NCBI GenBank assembly: GCA_963377175.1
Contig: CAUJNA010001857.1
Coordinates: 564,295 to 628,294, forward strand
Reading direction: 5' to 3'
DNA: 64,000 bases
Source: Effrenium voratum
Lineage: Eukaryota; Sar; Dinophyceae; Suessiales; Symbiodiniaceae
Shown here: positions 32,849-44,731 of the stretch, piece by piece
Layout of the letters: every line of letters begins with the position of its first letter
How positions within the stretch are numbered: the first letter of the stretch is position 1
The notes under the pieces: model-generated
Database searches by the model: none
Told to the model about the DNA's origin: nothing
What the model saw: the letters and a program-made list of their open reading frames with translations, nothing else
Position numbers and translations under genes: made by a program

Positions 32849-33646
32849 TTGGTATACGCATCCGAAAGCAACCCAGTAAACCCATTCCTGGGTCCCGGGA
32901 GTGGTTTGGGCGTGGACAATGTCGGGACATCATTTTGGGGATTTGTATCCAAGCATTCAGGATATTTGCGTCATGGCAATATCGTCTGCGTGGAATTGGG
33001 CCGATGCCGTAGAGTTGATCTGCCGAAGAGCGACTTGGCTGACTCACGTCTGATCCTACCGGCTTTGGGCTTGGCCGAATTTGTGGATTTCAGTCTAGCC
33101 ACTTTTGAGGACACTCTATTCTGCATGAGACTTCATAGCCATCCAAAGACCTCCTCAACTGGAATTCATTCCGCATGTCTGTATTTGTTCTCTGGGCATG
33201 TTCTTTGGGTTGCTACGCAAACTCCAGGGAAGCCAGCGTGTCTCTCATGTTGGTCCCATACTCCCTCCCAGGTTCGGTTTCATAGGAAGCTGCATCTTCT
33301 GCCATGGTCAGGGACCCGCCAGAGACGCCCCAAAAAAGGCACCCGAAAGATCCTTATTCGTGAAGGGGTCTTGGACTATAGGATCATATGGGATCTTAGG
33401 AAAGCCAAGGGCCCGCTTCGGCGAGAGCAGCCAACTCGAACCTTCGTGAGCCGAACACCCGTGCCTCGGAACGGCGGGGCCCGGGGGTTCCGCAAGCCGT
33501 TCCAGGGACGAACGCATCATGGGTCGCTTGGGATCAACGTTGGGAACCATCTTACGACTTTGGTGTTGGACATTAACGTGTTTTCTCCAAAATGTACTTT
33601 TGGGCCTCGGTCGGAAATCGTTTTGAACCTTCAGCAAAGATTATGA
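32849..33646 (+). CDS. 265-codon open frame; only 33015-33082 is strongly coding-like
   Basis: This is one of the longest open frames outside the retroelement. Codon bias and peptide quality are good only in the part reading DLPKSDLADSRLILPALGLA, then EFVDF, which has acceptor-like GCCGTAGAG before it and a possible donor TTT|GTGGAT at 33083. The rest is Pro/Arg-rich and unbiased. I favour a short exon (33015-33082) inside a chance extension. No domain is recognised. Confidence 0.35.
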   Translation: MVYASESNPVNPFLGPGSGLGVDNVGTSFWGFVSKHSGYLRHGNIVCVELGRCRRVDLPKSDLADSRLILPALGLAEFVDFSLATFEDTLFCMRLHSHPKTSSTGIHSACLYLFSGHVLWVATQTPGKPACLSCWSHTPSQVRFHRKLHLLPWSGTRQRRPKKGTRKILIREGVLDYRIIWDLRKAKGPLRREQPTRTFVSRTPVPRNGGARGFRKPFQGRTHHGSLGINVGNHLTTLVLDINVFSPKCTFGPRSEIVLNLQQRL

Positions 33647-34146
33647 GTGTAAACGCTTTGCACTGCCCGCCTCTGCCGCTGGCAAGAAACGACGTTCATG
33701 CCCATGCGTGGTGGCACTCAAGGACCCGTAGTCCAAGGAAAAGGGGGCTGGGGCAAGGTGACCTTCCAAGCCACAGCTGCATGGCTTGGCTGTAGCCGAG
33801 AGTACATCGATGCGTGGCTAGCGCCGAGATCCCGATGATCTAAAGAGGGGTCTGACCGGTTCCCCAGGCCGTGGCAAATTTTGAGGACGCCGCGTTACGT
33901 AGTGAAGTCAACAAGTCAGCAAGTAGTGAGTGAGGAATTCCCAAATGGTTGGCCCTGACTTGGGCTCAGAAACACAAGTGTGCATCTAAGTTGGTTCATG
34001 CTGTACTTGCTTAGATACGCTCCGTTTCTCCAGTGCCAAGGTCCTGCAAGGTCGGTTTCCCTTTCCAAAGAAGTTAGATCCGACCCCGAGACCTGTCCGA
34101 TCAGACACGGTTCATGGGTGCTGGGGCCTTTGTTTTCCGCTTACAG

Positions 34147-34211
34147 CGCTCATTTGTCAATTCTCGTCGATTTGCACAGCTCCCGCAATTCCTGCTCCAC
34201 GTACGAGGTTG
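34147..34211 (+). CDS. Gene A candidate exon with consensus splice sites
   Basis: A strong acceptor, TTTGTTTTCCGCTTACAG, then RSFVNSRRFAQLPQFLLHVR and G, then TG|GTAAGT (phase 2). This is one of the few perfect GTAAGT donors in the window. Confidence 0.5.
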
Positions 34212-34547
34212 GTAAGTCATGCAAACCGACTGCACCTGTCGGCAGTTTCGCCAGACACTTGTGCGGAACTCCCTGGGCACTTCCAGGGTTCCCACTCAAT
34301 CTCCCCTTTTCTTTGTGGGAGAGATGTTGGGAACCCTGTTTCCTACCAGAGAATGGGCTGTCCTTAGCGAAATTCAGTAGATTATTTTCCGAGTCGGCTT
34401 ACACCGAAATAATCATCTCCTACTGACATATTTTATCCGTCAGCGACACCAAATACGGAAACGGGCGCACCAACTGATACTAGTTTCTTTGTGACACTTC
34501 TTTCCACGGGACAACCCTGAATTCTTCTCGAGCTCTTTCCCAGCCAG

Positions 34548-34608
34548 CCTTGAGGAAAGATCACGGCGGTTTTTGCTGGCCAGGGCGGGCCATGATGTCA
34601 AGCCGCAA
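34548..34608 (+). CDS. Gene A candidate exon
   Basis: Starts in phase 2 after TCCCAGCCAG, agreeing with the previous candidate. It reads LEERSRRFLLARAGHDVKPQ and may end at CAA|GCCCTG (GC donor). Strong codon bias. Confidence 0.5.
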
Positions 34609-34723
34609 GCCCTGAATAGTTCCTGGTAAAAACCCAGCGAGAGCAACCACCGACGCGTAGCGACATGCGGGAAAGCCGGGCTCCATGATGAGGGTTATTT
34701 ACTTCGAGACTCATGAATTTGAG

Positions 34724-34777
34724 GGTTCATCCGGAGGACCGCATCAATGAGAGGAATCACCTTGAAATTCGCGGTTT
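34724..34777 (+). CDS. Exon-like segment
   Basis: After AATTTGAG the frame reads VHPEDRINERNHLEIRG with G/C third positions and can end at CGCG|GTTTCC. Phase does not fit the preceding candidate unless the first G is excluded. A 242-codon frame on the opposite strand over 34695-35423 is not supported by codon use. Confidence 0.4.
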
Positions 34778-36788
34778 CCAGCAAATGTCCTGCTCTTGCT
34801 TCAGCTGAATGATCGATTGCTCTCAGCTGCGTTGCCCTGCCTTTGACTTGGCTCTTCAACGAGTACAGCACCTTGAACAGGGACAGAGTTGCCAATGTTT
34901 CCCCTTTCGGCGGTTTTGGGCACCACATGTCGGTTGCCATGAAGTGACTTTCCTTTCGGTGGGGTGATCTGCAATGGGGACGTATCGGATAAATTAATTG
35001 CTTTGACATTCGTCTCCGACGAGTGGCCCACCCTGCCTGCATTTGTGAGGATGAGTTGCAAGGAATTTCCGGGCTTCGTTGACCCAGAACCCTTCTTGCT
35101 GTGTCAGTAAAATAACGATGCATGATATTTGTGATGTATGTACATATATACCCACGTGCTTGCATGCATATATAGCTATGTATGATATGCAGATCAATAG
35201 ATACATTGATATGAATGTGTGTGTGTGTGCGTGTGTCGAAACTGAGGGGACCAAATGAAGCAGGTGCGTTCTTGTTCCCCAGAAAAGGCGCAGTTGCCCC
35301 TCCTTCTCCCAACAGGGAAACCTTTGACTTAGACCTTTTCCCGTCCAAAAACATCAAGCCTTTTTCACTGGCCAAATATTTTGATCGGTGTTCGAAGAAG
35401 AACCTGACTTGAACGAAAAGCAATCCTTTTCACTTGCTAGGTCATCGTGTTTTCGTTCAGAGAAAACATTCACTCCTGTCTTTGCTTTCTGGCTATTTGC
35501 GATGGACGAAAGCTGGCAGGGACTGGCAGGTGGCAGTACCACCATTCAAAGAGCAACCAATCAGTTGGGAATTTCCACGCACCAGGCAGTTTAGCAGCTG
35601 AAGCCAGAATAGAAGTGGGGCTCTTTTTTTGTACATCCCCTTGGACCGGGAATTGGTCAGGAAGAGCTAAGAGTTTGAAAGTGTGTGCCTTTGGGACGCA
35701 AAGAGACTCCCTGTAGGCCGGAAAGTGGAGTCCTGATTGTTCAGTCATATCCATGTGAGAGAATCGCTTAAGTGATAAGCTACTTGGGGATGCTACCATT
35801 CTTCGCATGGTCATGCAAGGCTAGTGTGTAAAATGAGTTGACATGGCATGTTCACTAAGTAGGGGCGTAGGTTTTGGTTTGGGGGAAAGTGAGTGTCAAA
35901 CATTGTGACTCAGAAGAACAGCAAGAGGGGCTTTTGCATGACTCCGATTGCCTGAAGCCGGGCTGAAGAGTTGCAGATGATATGCAAAAGGTCGAGACTT
36001 GCTTTGCACCACAAGCTCAGACCCACAGTGCCGTTCGACACGTTGCCTGGGGGGAGTGTACCAACATGTATTTTAGAGGTTCTGTTGGGTGGAAATACAT
36101 GTATTTTGAACTGGTTTCGGTTTGGTTTTCATAGGGTAGAGTTAAGTTGTGGTTTTTCTGTACCCCAGATGACACAGGTCCAGTGTCCTTGGCCAGTTTG
36201 GTTAAACGAGCTCGCCCATGAGCCCTTGTGGTTATTGTAATTGGTGCAAAACAGGGTTTGTGGTTTGTGGCTTCTGGTTGAAAAATATTCATGGGCACAT
36301 TTTTCCCCCAAACGGCACCTAGTGTTTTCTGCCTTTCTAGCTTCGGGATATCACGAATGGAAAGCTGACGCGCAACCTGCCAGTGAACATGAAGTTGCCT
36401 TCTGCATGCAACTCTTTGCTCCTTTGGCAGTTCCTACAGATGATAAGAACCATAGGGCAGACGTGGGCAGACCATTGCCCTTGTCCAGGGCTATTACCCC
36501 ACAATGGACTCCTTTCAGCGGAAGCCTTTTGTTTCACACCAGTGATTTGCGAGGTTGGAGTTGGGTATTTGGACCCGCGGGTCCTATGAGCGTGGGGTGC
36601 CATGAAAAACCCCTGGACAATGACCAGCACCTCTGAACGACTGGTTTTTGGACGCTTGGGGGGTGGACATGCAAAAAGGGGTCCTTGGGAGGTTCTCAAA
36701 TTGTTTGTTCACTTTGTTCCCCCTCCGAGCGGTCCGCAAAGAGCCCAAAAAGTTTGAATGCTGAGATTCGAGGACAATATCTGTCCAG
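34778..36788. other. Probable intron
   Basis: Contains a short TG/TA-rich stretch at 35125-35235. No exon is seen. Confidence 0.35.
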
Positions 36789-36869
36789 TGCTCCTCCAGC
36801 GAGTGCCCAGTGCTAGTAGGCTCGCTCCCCTGCGCGCTTGCTCAAGCTCACGAGTCAGAGCTGCCGAAG
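36789..36869 (+). CDS. Gene A candidate exon
   Basis: Between ATCTGTCCAG and AAG|GTGCCA, 27 codons in phase 0 read CSSSECPVLVGSLPCALAQA, then HESELPK, with strong G/C bias. Confidence 0.5.
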
Positions 36870-37122
36870 GTGCCAGCTATGGGCTGCTAGTTGGTTCCAA
36901 TGTGTGGTTGACGAATCAACCAAAGGACATGCCTTTTTCTGACCTGCAACGAGTGGTTGGATCTTTGCCCCCATGCTGGGCACGTCGGGCTTCATACCTG
37001 GCAGACAAAATCAGTTGTAATCAGTTTGGACTGGTTGGCCAATCTGAAGTCATCAGAATGAGCATGAGAGTCATGTTTAAGGTTGCTCCTCCAAGCAGTG
37101 ATCCCAAAATCAAAGTTTGAAG

Positions 37123-37207
37123 GGTTGGGTCCGACCGCGTACGAGACGGCCAAGAACCGCAACCCAGCGCCATGCCAGTTGTCCCCAAGAAAAGGCCGCC
37201 GCCTGAG
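37123..37207 (+). CDS. Gene A candidate exon
   Basis: After GTTTGAAG the frame (phase 1) reads LGPTAYETAKNRNPAPCQLS, then PRKGRRLR, ending AG|GTGGTT in phase 2. This fits the next exon exactly (Arg codon split AG|G). Confidence 0.5.
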
Positions 37208-38479
37208 GTGGTTCCATGTCAGCAGCGCCGCACAGCAATCATGGTAACCTAAGCCCCTCAGTAAGACCTGTGTAAGGGGCTGTGCCAAGGCGCTTGTTGT
37301 TTTTGGTGGGGTTCAATATCATTCAAAAGCAACCAATCTTTCTCTGTACCCTGAGGCTTGATCATTCTTCAGAGGCAATCCACGTTGTCTCGTTCAATTT
37401 CCGGATACAGGTGTCTTTCTTCCAGAGAACCCGCCTGAGGTTTGGGAAGCGATGTCCAAACCGCATTAAGAACATTGGTTGCGTTTCCTGTGGTTTGATA
37501 GAGGTAACATAGTTCTACCTTGTGGCTTGCCTGGAAGCATTGGGTATATTGTTCATGCCTCCAGCTTGTGACAGACATTCGGTTTCTGTCTTGAATGGAA
37601 GTGTAAAGGGCCTTTAGGGACATGTGTCCCGCACGTAGTTATTCCCTTCGGCTGTCTCGCTTAGTGGAGCCAAAAGGGTTTGCAGTGCAGGTGTTGAGCC
37701 AGAACCATCGCAGGCAGAGCCACTTTGCTCATAGTTCACAGGTAATATCAACATCATTAAAGGGGCTGTGCAAAGGCAGTCTGCAAGATCGTTACCTTAG
37801 GGATAGGCGCGTCATGGTACAGATAGATCTGCAGCCATGGGGAAGCAAAGAATGACCCATGGGGTTTGATTGGGTGTTCACTTCTCACGTCAGAAAGGAA
37901 TCTCACCAAAACAAAAACAGACGCCTGAGCAAAGACAACAACCTGAAATTCGTGTTCCCCCACCAAACATCCTGAGCTCACGGGAAGACCCCAAGAATGC
38001 CAATACCCCGCCTTATGCAACGACCATGTTTTTAACCCCTTCTACTGTGGAAATTGACGGAGGGAGGTGGGTCTGACACGTTTTTTTTCTCTCGCCTGTT
38101 GGCTTCCCTGTTGGGGGGGAGGGAGGATCATGCTTTTGTAGCGACTGCACGCAAAGGTTCCTTTGTCGGGGTTCCTAATTTCAGGTTCTGTACCCAGGTT
38201 CACTTTGATTGGTGGAACTTTGGGTTTCAGGGTTATACAAGAGTCTTAGGGAAAAACCAACAAGGTTTCCCAGCTCTCCCTTTCACCAATTTTGGCCAAA
38301 TGTTTGACTTGGCTATCCTTTCTTGGCCAAAACGGCACGATCCAACGGGGGACGAATCCTTTGAGAACCCAAGGGCTGCAATCGCTTGCTTTTTGTGTCC
38401 GGCCTTTCGGGGGTGTGTCTCCAAATAGGTGGACCCCTAAAGTTCAATTTCCGATGGACCCTAAAACAGTACCCACAAG

Positions 38480-38546
38480 GCATGCATGCCCATACGATGC
38501 CGCCAGGATCACTCAGTACTTTGCGCGCAGGAGGCCGGACTTTGAG
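38480..38546 (+). CDS. Gene A candidate exon
   Basis: Starts with G after CCCACAAG, completing the split Arg codon. It reads HACPYDAARITQYFARRRPD and FE, and closes at GAG|GTCTCC. Confidence 0.55.
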
Positions 38547-38582
38547 GTCTCCTCCATCTCAAAATGTTTTGTTTTTGCAGGC

Positions 38583-38655
38583 TACCCTTTTTGGGTTGGT
38601 TCAAAGGGCAAGGGAAAACCGCCCATTTTGTGCGTCCCCCATTTCCAAGACACCC
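38583..38655. repeat. Copy of the GGTACCC palindromic family
   Basis: CTACCCTTTTTGGGTTGGTT, then CAAAGGGCAAGGGAAAACC, then a CATTTTGTGCGTCCCCC arm. Lies 40 bases after an exon border. Confidence 0.5.
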
Positions 38656-39189
38656 CCAACTAGGGGTCCGAAAAAGTGGTGAACATGTGTCCCTTTGGCC
38701 TTGCAAATAGCAAAGACGGGACGTCCACTTTGTTCCGAACCTCATGTTAGGGTAGACGGAATATGGAATCAGACAATGCGGACAATACGATGTTCATGTA
38801 CCCTTGGGCCAAGATCCGAGGTTCCGTCAAAGTATCATGATGTTTTTCCATGGTCCATTTTGGGCTCGGGCCATGGCGAGAAAAGCTCTTCTATTTTCCC
38901 CACAAAAGTCAGGCGGCCGAGTTGTCCCATGTCCTCTTGGATACAAGGGAACGCGCGGCTCAAAGTGTTTTTGGTTTTGTCATTCTCGGTGGGTTCTGTT
39001 TACGGTTTGGAGGGGCTAAGAAATGTCTCTTTCCCTTGCCAGCATACCTTGGATTGGGATTTAGAAGTCCCCTTACGAGCGTTACGCTTTATTCCAGTCT
39101 GGGTCGAATTGGCCACGAGGCAACCCATATCCGCAAGTGGTGGTCTTGCGCGCTTTTTCTGACCGAACTGGGTGGGGGCTGCGGGCTAG

Positions 39190-39268
39190 GCGCCTGAACT
39201 TCTACATGGACCACTACCGGTTCCTCTACAAGTTCCGCCGCGAGCACTTCGATCGCCGGAAGTACCAG
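39190..39268 (+). CDS. Gene A candidate exon, aromatic/Arg-rich
   Basis: After GCGGGCTAG the frame reads RLNFYMDHYRFLYKFRREHF, then DRRKYQ; nearly every third base is G or C. It ends before GATTTC, implying a GA donor, and AGGA is duplicated at the next acceptor. This is one of the clearest coding segments in the window. Phase with 38480-38546 is off by one base. Confidence 0.65.
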
Positions 39269-40511
39269 GATTTCGAAAAATGTTGCAACCCACGGCTTTC
39301 GCTGTCTTTTGTTCTTTTCTTGTTCTTTTTCTTTTTTTGATTTTGGGTGGGGTGGGGTTGGAGGGCTGGGTGTTGCAATCCTCAACCACTAAGCCGCTTG
39401 AAAGAAGGGGGTCCATATTGTCATTAAGAAGGGGGACAATGCTCGCACTACGCGGATCCATATTGTTACTCAACCGGGGGTCCACCCTGCCTCCCTGCTT
39501 TATAAGGAACTGTGCCTTAAGACAAGGGAGACCTTAGGACATCAATCTTCCAGGTACTGTGCCTTCAGCTTGGTTTCCCTTCAAAGCGACAAAACAAAGT
39601 GCCCTCAAAAAAGGACAGGTGCTGTATGGGTTTGTCCTTTTGGGTTGTTTTGCAGGGAACAAAGAGTTCCCTTATTTTGAGACGAGACAATAAAATTGGG
39701 AGGAAGGGTATATGAATCCATCCGCTGCAATAAGATCATAGCACCAGGACACTCAACGTCACCCTTCAGTGGCTGAGCCAGAACTCTTCCTTTTCTAACG
39801 TAAAAGTTGTTGAGTTTCCCTCGACGAGTTTAACATGTTTTAGCAACCATCCTTTCTTGTATATCTGGATGCTTGGTGTTCTTTGGAAACCATTCTTACT
39901 CGATTTCCGCAAAGGACACTAGTACTAAAGGGATTTTTTCTTGAAGGGAAACCTATCGCTTGTGCAGATGAGGGGTATCGTAATAACAAAAAAACATAGT
40001 TTCCCCACCGCCCCACATACCGCAAAAAAGCATCCAGCACAATCAATCCTTAAACATGTACACAGGTACAGGGGCCAGGGCACCCAACTTGAGTTCTATT
40101 GGATTGGTCTTTAATCCTTGGCTTTTGTGAAAATGATTATTTCCCTTATTAGCCTGCAAAAAGTTTAAAACAACAAAGTGGGCAGGGGCTAGGTGAATGT
40201 TCCTTGGGGATGCCTTTGCGGGGTAAGCTGGGCGATGCATCTGTCAGATTGTTTGCTTCTTACCCCCGAATCAACTGGCACCTGACCCTTTTTTGGGCTC
40301 CTTTGACAATTTGATCAAGAGCCCCAGCCGAAAGCGTTCCCTAAACCAAGCCCTGAATCGCAATATTCTTTAATTAGCTGGATCCAGTGTAAGGCCCGTT
40401 GCATGGGTCCCAACAAGTGGGTACCTTTCGCATCCCAAACCGCATTGTTCTGGAGCGAGCAGAATTCGTGAACCCATAGGAATGGGAGGGACCTCTTGGA
40501 TTGTCCCGAAG

Positions 40512-40562
40512 GAGCCCCTCTACGTGAAGGACTACAGCACCCCGGAGTTCCGCGAACCCGGC
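40512..40562 (+). CDS. Gene A candidate exon
   Basis: After TCCCGAAG a phase-0 frame reads EPLYVKDYSTPEFREPG and closes at GGC|GTGAGC. Full G/C third-position bias. Joins 39190-39268 in phase. Confidence 0.65.
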
Positions 40563-41149
40563 GTGAGCTTTTGAGACACATGGGAATTGGCCAGTGCACA
40601 GTCACCGGTGACCAGGGCCATTCAGGATCAGCACGGGTCATGACCTTCCCATAGCTTCGAGTGTCCACCCCAAAGCGAGCTGCCAGGGACACACTAGCCA
40701 AGGGAAAGGGGCACCCAGCGCGCAGCCTCCCAGTACCACAGTTCCCCCGGGATAGTGGCTTGGGGATAGTGGAAACCGTGGACCATTACCCCACCCCTGC
40801 GTACTTCTTGTTTCCGAGATGTGGTAGATATCCTTTTTCCCATGTAAGCATTTTATAGAGCATACCTCAAAGGAAAGTGTGTACCAAGCGACTATTAACT
40901 TGTTCGAAACTGGTTAATGCAAATTGATCCACTTCACTCATAGGTTGCACCTATATGACTTGGAAGCTGAGCACAGGGTTCCAGCCCTGGGGTTGCCAGG
41001 ATCGCTCAGTTCAGGGCCACCTCAACATACTGCATGCTTCACCGGCAAAGCCAGTCGCAAAGCCAAAGTGCCCGCCTGGGGGTTTCCTTATTTTAACGCC
41101 ACTGTCAGGGCGTGGTGCTGTCACGGTCGCACCAATGTGCACGGATAAG

Positions 41150-41248
41150 GAAGAAGAGCGGTGGCCAGACAGTGACGCTTGGACTTTTGCCTTGCAGAAG
41201 GACCTAAACAATCCTTGCCTCAGGGAGCTCGCCTTGAGCACTCGCCAA
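41150..41248 (+). CDS. Gene A candidate exon
   Basis: After CGGATAAG, 33 codons in phase 0 read EEERWPDSDAWTFALQKDLN, then PCLRELALSTRQ, ending CAA|GTTTGT. An internal CTTTTGCCTTGCAG could be a later acceptor. Confidence 0.55.
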
Positions 41249-42404
41249 GTTTGTGTGGTCGGGCTCGGGAGGATTATTCTTTGGCTTCCCTTGAAAAGAG
41301 ACTCAAAAGGAACCCAGAAGTGGGGTATCCCGAAATAAGATTCAGTTACTAAGGATCGGTTTATTGAGTCTCATGTTCAGCAGGATAGTGCCCGATGACT
41401 GGACCCATTTGATTGGCATGGCCGGTTTCCAGTTTGGTCTCCCTTGAACCCCCACCCAAAACAGGGTTGACTTCAGGTGATTGCAAGGATGGACCAGCCC
41501 CCAAAAGGGAAAACAAGAAAAGAACGAACGGTTCATCCTACCAATATCTTCATTCTGGGCGCATCATGAGTTAGTTTCTCAAAATCGGGAACCCGTAAGA
41601 TGGCTTGATTCCTTTTGGATTCCCATTGAAACCATCCAACATGTCCGCCGTTTTTGAGAAACCCATATATTTGATTTCAGCCCCCCCCCCCCAAAAAAAA
41701 AAAAGAAAAGAAAGGCAAAACAAGCAAGAGTGAGACTAATTGGAATTTCTTGTTCACCCTTGGGATTGCAATCGATGTTCCATCTCGACTCGTTTTCGCC
41801 AGGCTTTCCCGGCTTTTGGCCCGGAAAGTTTGGATATCCGCACAGCCAGGACAGGGTCTTACGGGTTGTTCCCAATGATTTGCGAGCCTGTGTTGTCCGC
41901 TTTCGTTTAGGGGGCTCCCCTTTCAGAGGGTGCCAATGTTTTCCCATGGCGGCTGGCGGTCTTGGGGGGGTTTGATACCAAAGTGGGATTCCATCCCCAT
42001 GACTGCTTGATCACTTGGGGCGTTCTCTTGGTATCACAGAAGCCGGCTCCGGTTGGTTCCGCTGACAGCGGCCAACACAAACGATAAACGGCTGCAAATA
42101 GGAAATGAGTATGTTGCAATCCCCAAAAGGAGTAGTACCCTTAAAGCAACAACCCCGAATGGGAAACTGGCCCCAAGACGGTAAAACATGAAGAAGGTAA
42201 TAAGGGACTGACTGTTTCAACCCAAGACATCTTTTTAATGCAGGCGTGTCAATCGCACTGGAAGAAGTGTTGATCGTATTTAGTTTCATGACATGTCGTT
42301 CAGAACCCGATTTCGGAACCTGGTGAATTGGTTGCAGTTGACTTTTCAGCGGTGAATCGGTTACCGGGAAGAAAAAAAACATGCCTTCCTCGTGATTGAA
42401 GCAG

Positions 42405-42473
42405 CGACTTTGTGAGGATCAGAGGGAGCAGCCCCTCTTGGAGAGCAGCGGCTGCCTGAGCAGCGAGTCGCAA
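42405..42473 (+). CDS. Gene A candidate exon
   Basis: After GATTGAAGCAG, 23 codons in phase 0 read RLCEDQREQPLLESSGCLSS and ESQ, closing at CAA|GTCGAA. The opposite strand is also protein-like here (LRLAAQAAAALQEGLL), so strand is not certain. Confidence 0.45.
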
Positions 42474-42855
42474 GTCGAATTTAGGAGCAAAGGGGCTGGT
42501 CAAAGGCAATCCGCAAGATCGGGTTACGAAAGGATTTCGGCCTGAATCGTGGCTTTTCAACACTCCATTTTGAACTGCTCACCTAAGCGGTGGCTTCTGC
42601 CTATGGCCCGCGGTGAACATTCCTAAAGTGGTGACTTCTGGGTTGGTCTCGAACCTCGGAACCCTCAAAATGTGTGAAGGGTACCTTCGCAAAAAAGACC
42701 TTTTACTCTGCGCCATGGTCAAAATGTTAGTGTTCCCCCCATTCTTATAAACAGTTCCACGCCTGCCATGTGTTACCGACCAGGGAGTTGTGACAGGGAC
42801 CTCCAGAGAATTTGGGTGTGTCTCAAAAAAGGGAAGCTCAGAAATTGTGGTTGTG

Positions 42856-42904
42856 CCTTTGGCTCCCCTTTCAAGCCAACCAGAAAAGGGTACCAATTCC
42901 AAGG
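42856..42904. repeat. Copy of the GGTACCC palindromic family
   Basis: TTTGGCTCCCCTTTCAAGCC, then AACCAGAAAAGGGTACC, the reverse orientation of the consensus. Confidence 0.5.
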
Positions 42905-44548
42905 AAGACGAGTCCCATTTGCACGCAAAACGCGCCATGCTGGAGCGCGGGGATTTTGGGGTGGTTTCAATTGAACAGTAAGCAAGCAAAAGAAGGGTGC
43001 CGTTCTTTTCCAATTGGCCGCTGGGGGGTCTCGGTTAGGCAAATGGCCACTTTCTGTGAAGGAGAATGAATCCCCCGTAAAGTGACAAAGAAGTCATGTT
43101 TGGTCAAAGTTACCAGTTGTCCATGACGGGGGCCTCACTAAATTCTGCCGCAAAAACGGGACTATTTCTTCCAACGCTCTCGGGGAGTCAGGTAATTTTG
43201 ACCCGTGGACCACACATGGACACCCACTTTGGTGGCACAGAGGGCCTGTTCTCCACTATCGTGCAATCGCAACGCATGAATTGGGGTTGCCGATTGGTGG
43301 CATTCTGAAAATTCCATACTTTGGGCTTCTTGTGTTCCCAGACATTGAGTCAAAGGGTGATGCAAGCTCGTCGTTTTGATGTGCGGGGTTGTTGATTTGT
43401 TGCTTCGACTGACTTGTTCAAAGCCCTGGCTTTGGACACGGGAAAATGCTGCAAGGATTGGTCCCACCAGATTCGTGTCGAGAATCCAGGGCTGTTTCCC
43501 ACAACCACGCGTAAATAAGGAATGTGTTTTACTTGGAGTGGCATGTCATGCCGTTGTTTTCCTTGGACGGCGACAACCCCGTTTGCTCTGGCAACTGCAT
43601 TGCTGTTGCCCTGAAAGGTCCACACCCCTAAAGCACAAACCGAAAAAAAGGAGTGCAAAAGAAAGAAAAGCGAGGGATAATGCCAAACTGTCATGTTTGG
43701 CTTGGAGGTACTGGTTTTTAGCCTCAACCACCACATAATGTGTGGATGGGGCTACAGATTTGACCTCTGGCTTTGTGGCCAACTTGATTTAAAGGATACC
43801 CTTGTAAAGCAGGTTATTTTTGGTTGTAACATTTGAGCAACCTGTTCACCGTCTACCTTTGTTTTCGACTGGCTGGAGCCAAGACATGAGTTTCGAGTTT
43901 ACAAACGGTTTCGCCCATCAGGCTTAGCTAACCATGTCAAGTAGCTGATTGATCATCGCCAACAAAGTCCTTTTTGGGACTTTGTAAGGCATGTGTACAC
44001 CCTTGTAATCATCACCTTTGTCTTTGTAAAGAAAAGTGGTAATATCATATTCCCATTTCAGTGGCAGGCTCACCTAAAAGTGGCCAACCTGAAGAAGGAC
44101 TTTCCGTTGGGCTTACCTTGTAGCTCACTGGTTAAGTCTCCGAGGTGTTTCGCGAGGTGAGGCCAAGACGAGCCCCAGGATCATGCCGGGCAAAGCTTGG
44201 CCGGATGAGTGAGTCGTCGATGGCGCAAAAGGCAAATCGCTGAGATGTGCCTTGGCTTGCTACAGAGACCACACAGTCCCAAAGCGGAGAACAGGGGCCA
44301 TTGTGTGATACCCTGTTTGGGGTGGGTTTTAAAGGGAAAAGGGAAAAACCATCCAACAAGTGCACCACATATATGGGGGTTATGCCAACCTTTCAGGGGT
44401 ATGATACTTTTGATGCCTTTGAAGCGAAGCCAACGGTAAAACACAACTGGAGGGTAGTCCCATATCGGAAGGCCCCCCTTTTCAAGTCCCTTATGCTGGA
44501 ACGGACAACTGGGCTCGCAGGTTGGATCATTTGCCAAGATCAACACAG

Positions 44549-44731
44549 GATCGGGCCAGCAAACTCGTTTGCCACGAGGATCCCTCGTCCTCTGAAGGAA
44601 TTTCGAAAATTCCCAGAAAGCGTGGCACATGTGTTCCATGTTCAAGACTGACGGTGGGCCATTGTCACATTATCATGATGTCGTTATTTAATAGGACCCC
44701 TTTCTTACAAACTCCAAGTCAAATGCTCTGA
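44549..44731 (+). CDS. Gene A candidate last exon
   Basis: After CAACACAG a phase-0 frame reads DRASKLVCHEDPSSSEGISK, then IPRKRGTCVPCSRLT, where a GT follows (44654). Alternatively the frame continues to a TGA at 44729-44731, making this the terminal exon before the PROPPIN gene. Three Cys and basic residues suggest a small metal-binding or nuclear tail, which is speculative. Confidence 0.45.
   Translation, partial: DRASKLVCHEDPSSSEGISKIPRKRGTCVPCSRLTVGHCHIIMMSLFNRTPFLQTPSQML

Larger units (their letters stand above)
21287..44731 (+). other. Gene A: inferred multi-exon gene of unknown function
   Basis: This is a summary entry for the chain of short exons listed separately. The best-supported chain (21287-24907) has seven exons whose phases agree at every junction: 0/0, 0/0, 0/0, 1/1, 0/0 and 2/2. 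Two more exons (28036 and 28595) join in phase 2. Exons at 34147/34548, 37123/38480, 39190/40512/41150/42405/44549 also agree pairwise or in series. Some junctions do not agree, so exons are missing or more than one gene is present. The predicted protein starts acidic/Lys-rich and helical, then basic, then contains Arg/Tyr/Phe-rich segments, and ends with a Cys-containing basic segment. I recognise no domain. Confidence 0.4.

Noticed and set aside
34695..35423. 242-codon frame on the - strand
   Set aside because: Contains a His/Thr/Ile stretch from TG/TA-rich DNA and overlaps a better + exon at 34724; no family pattern.
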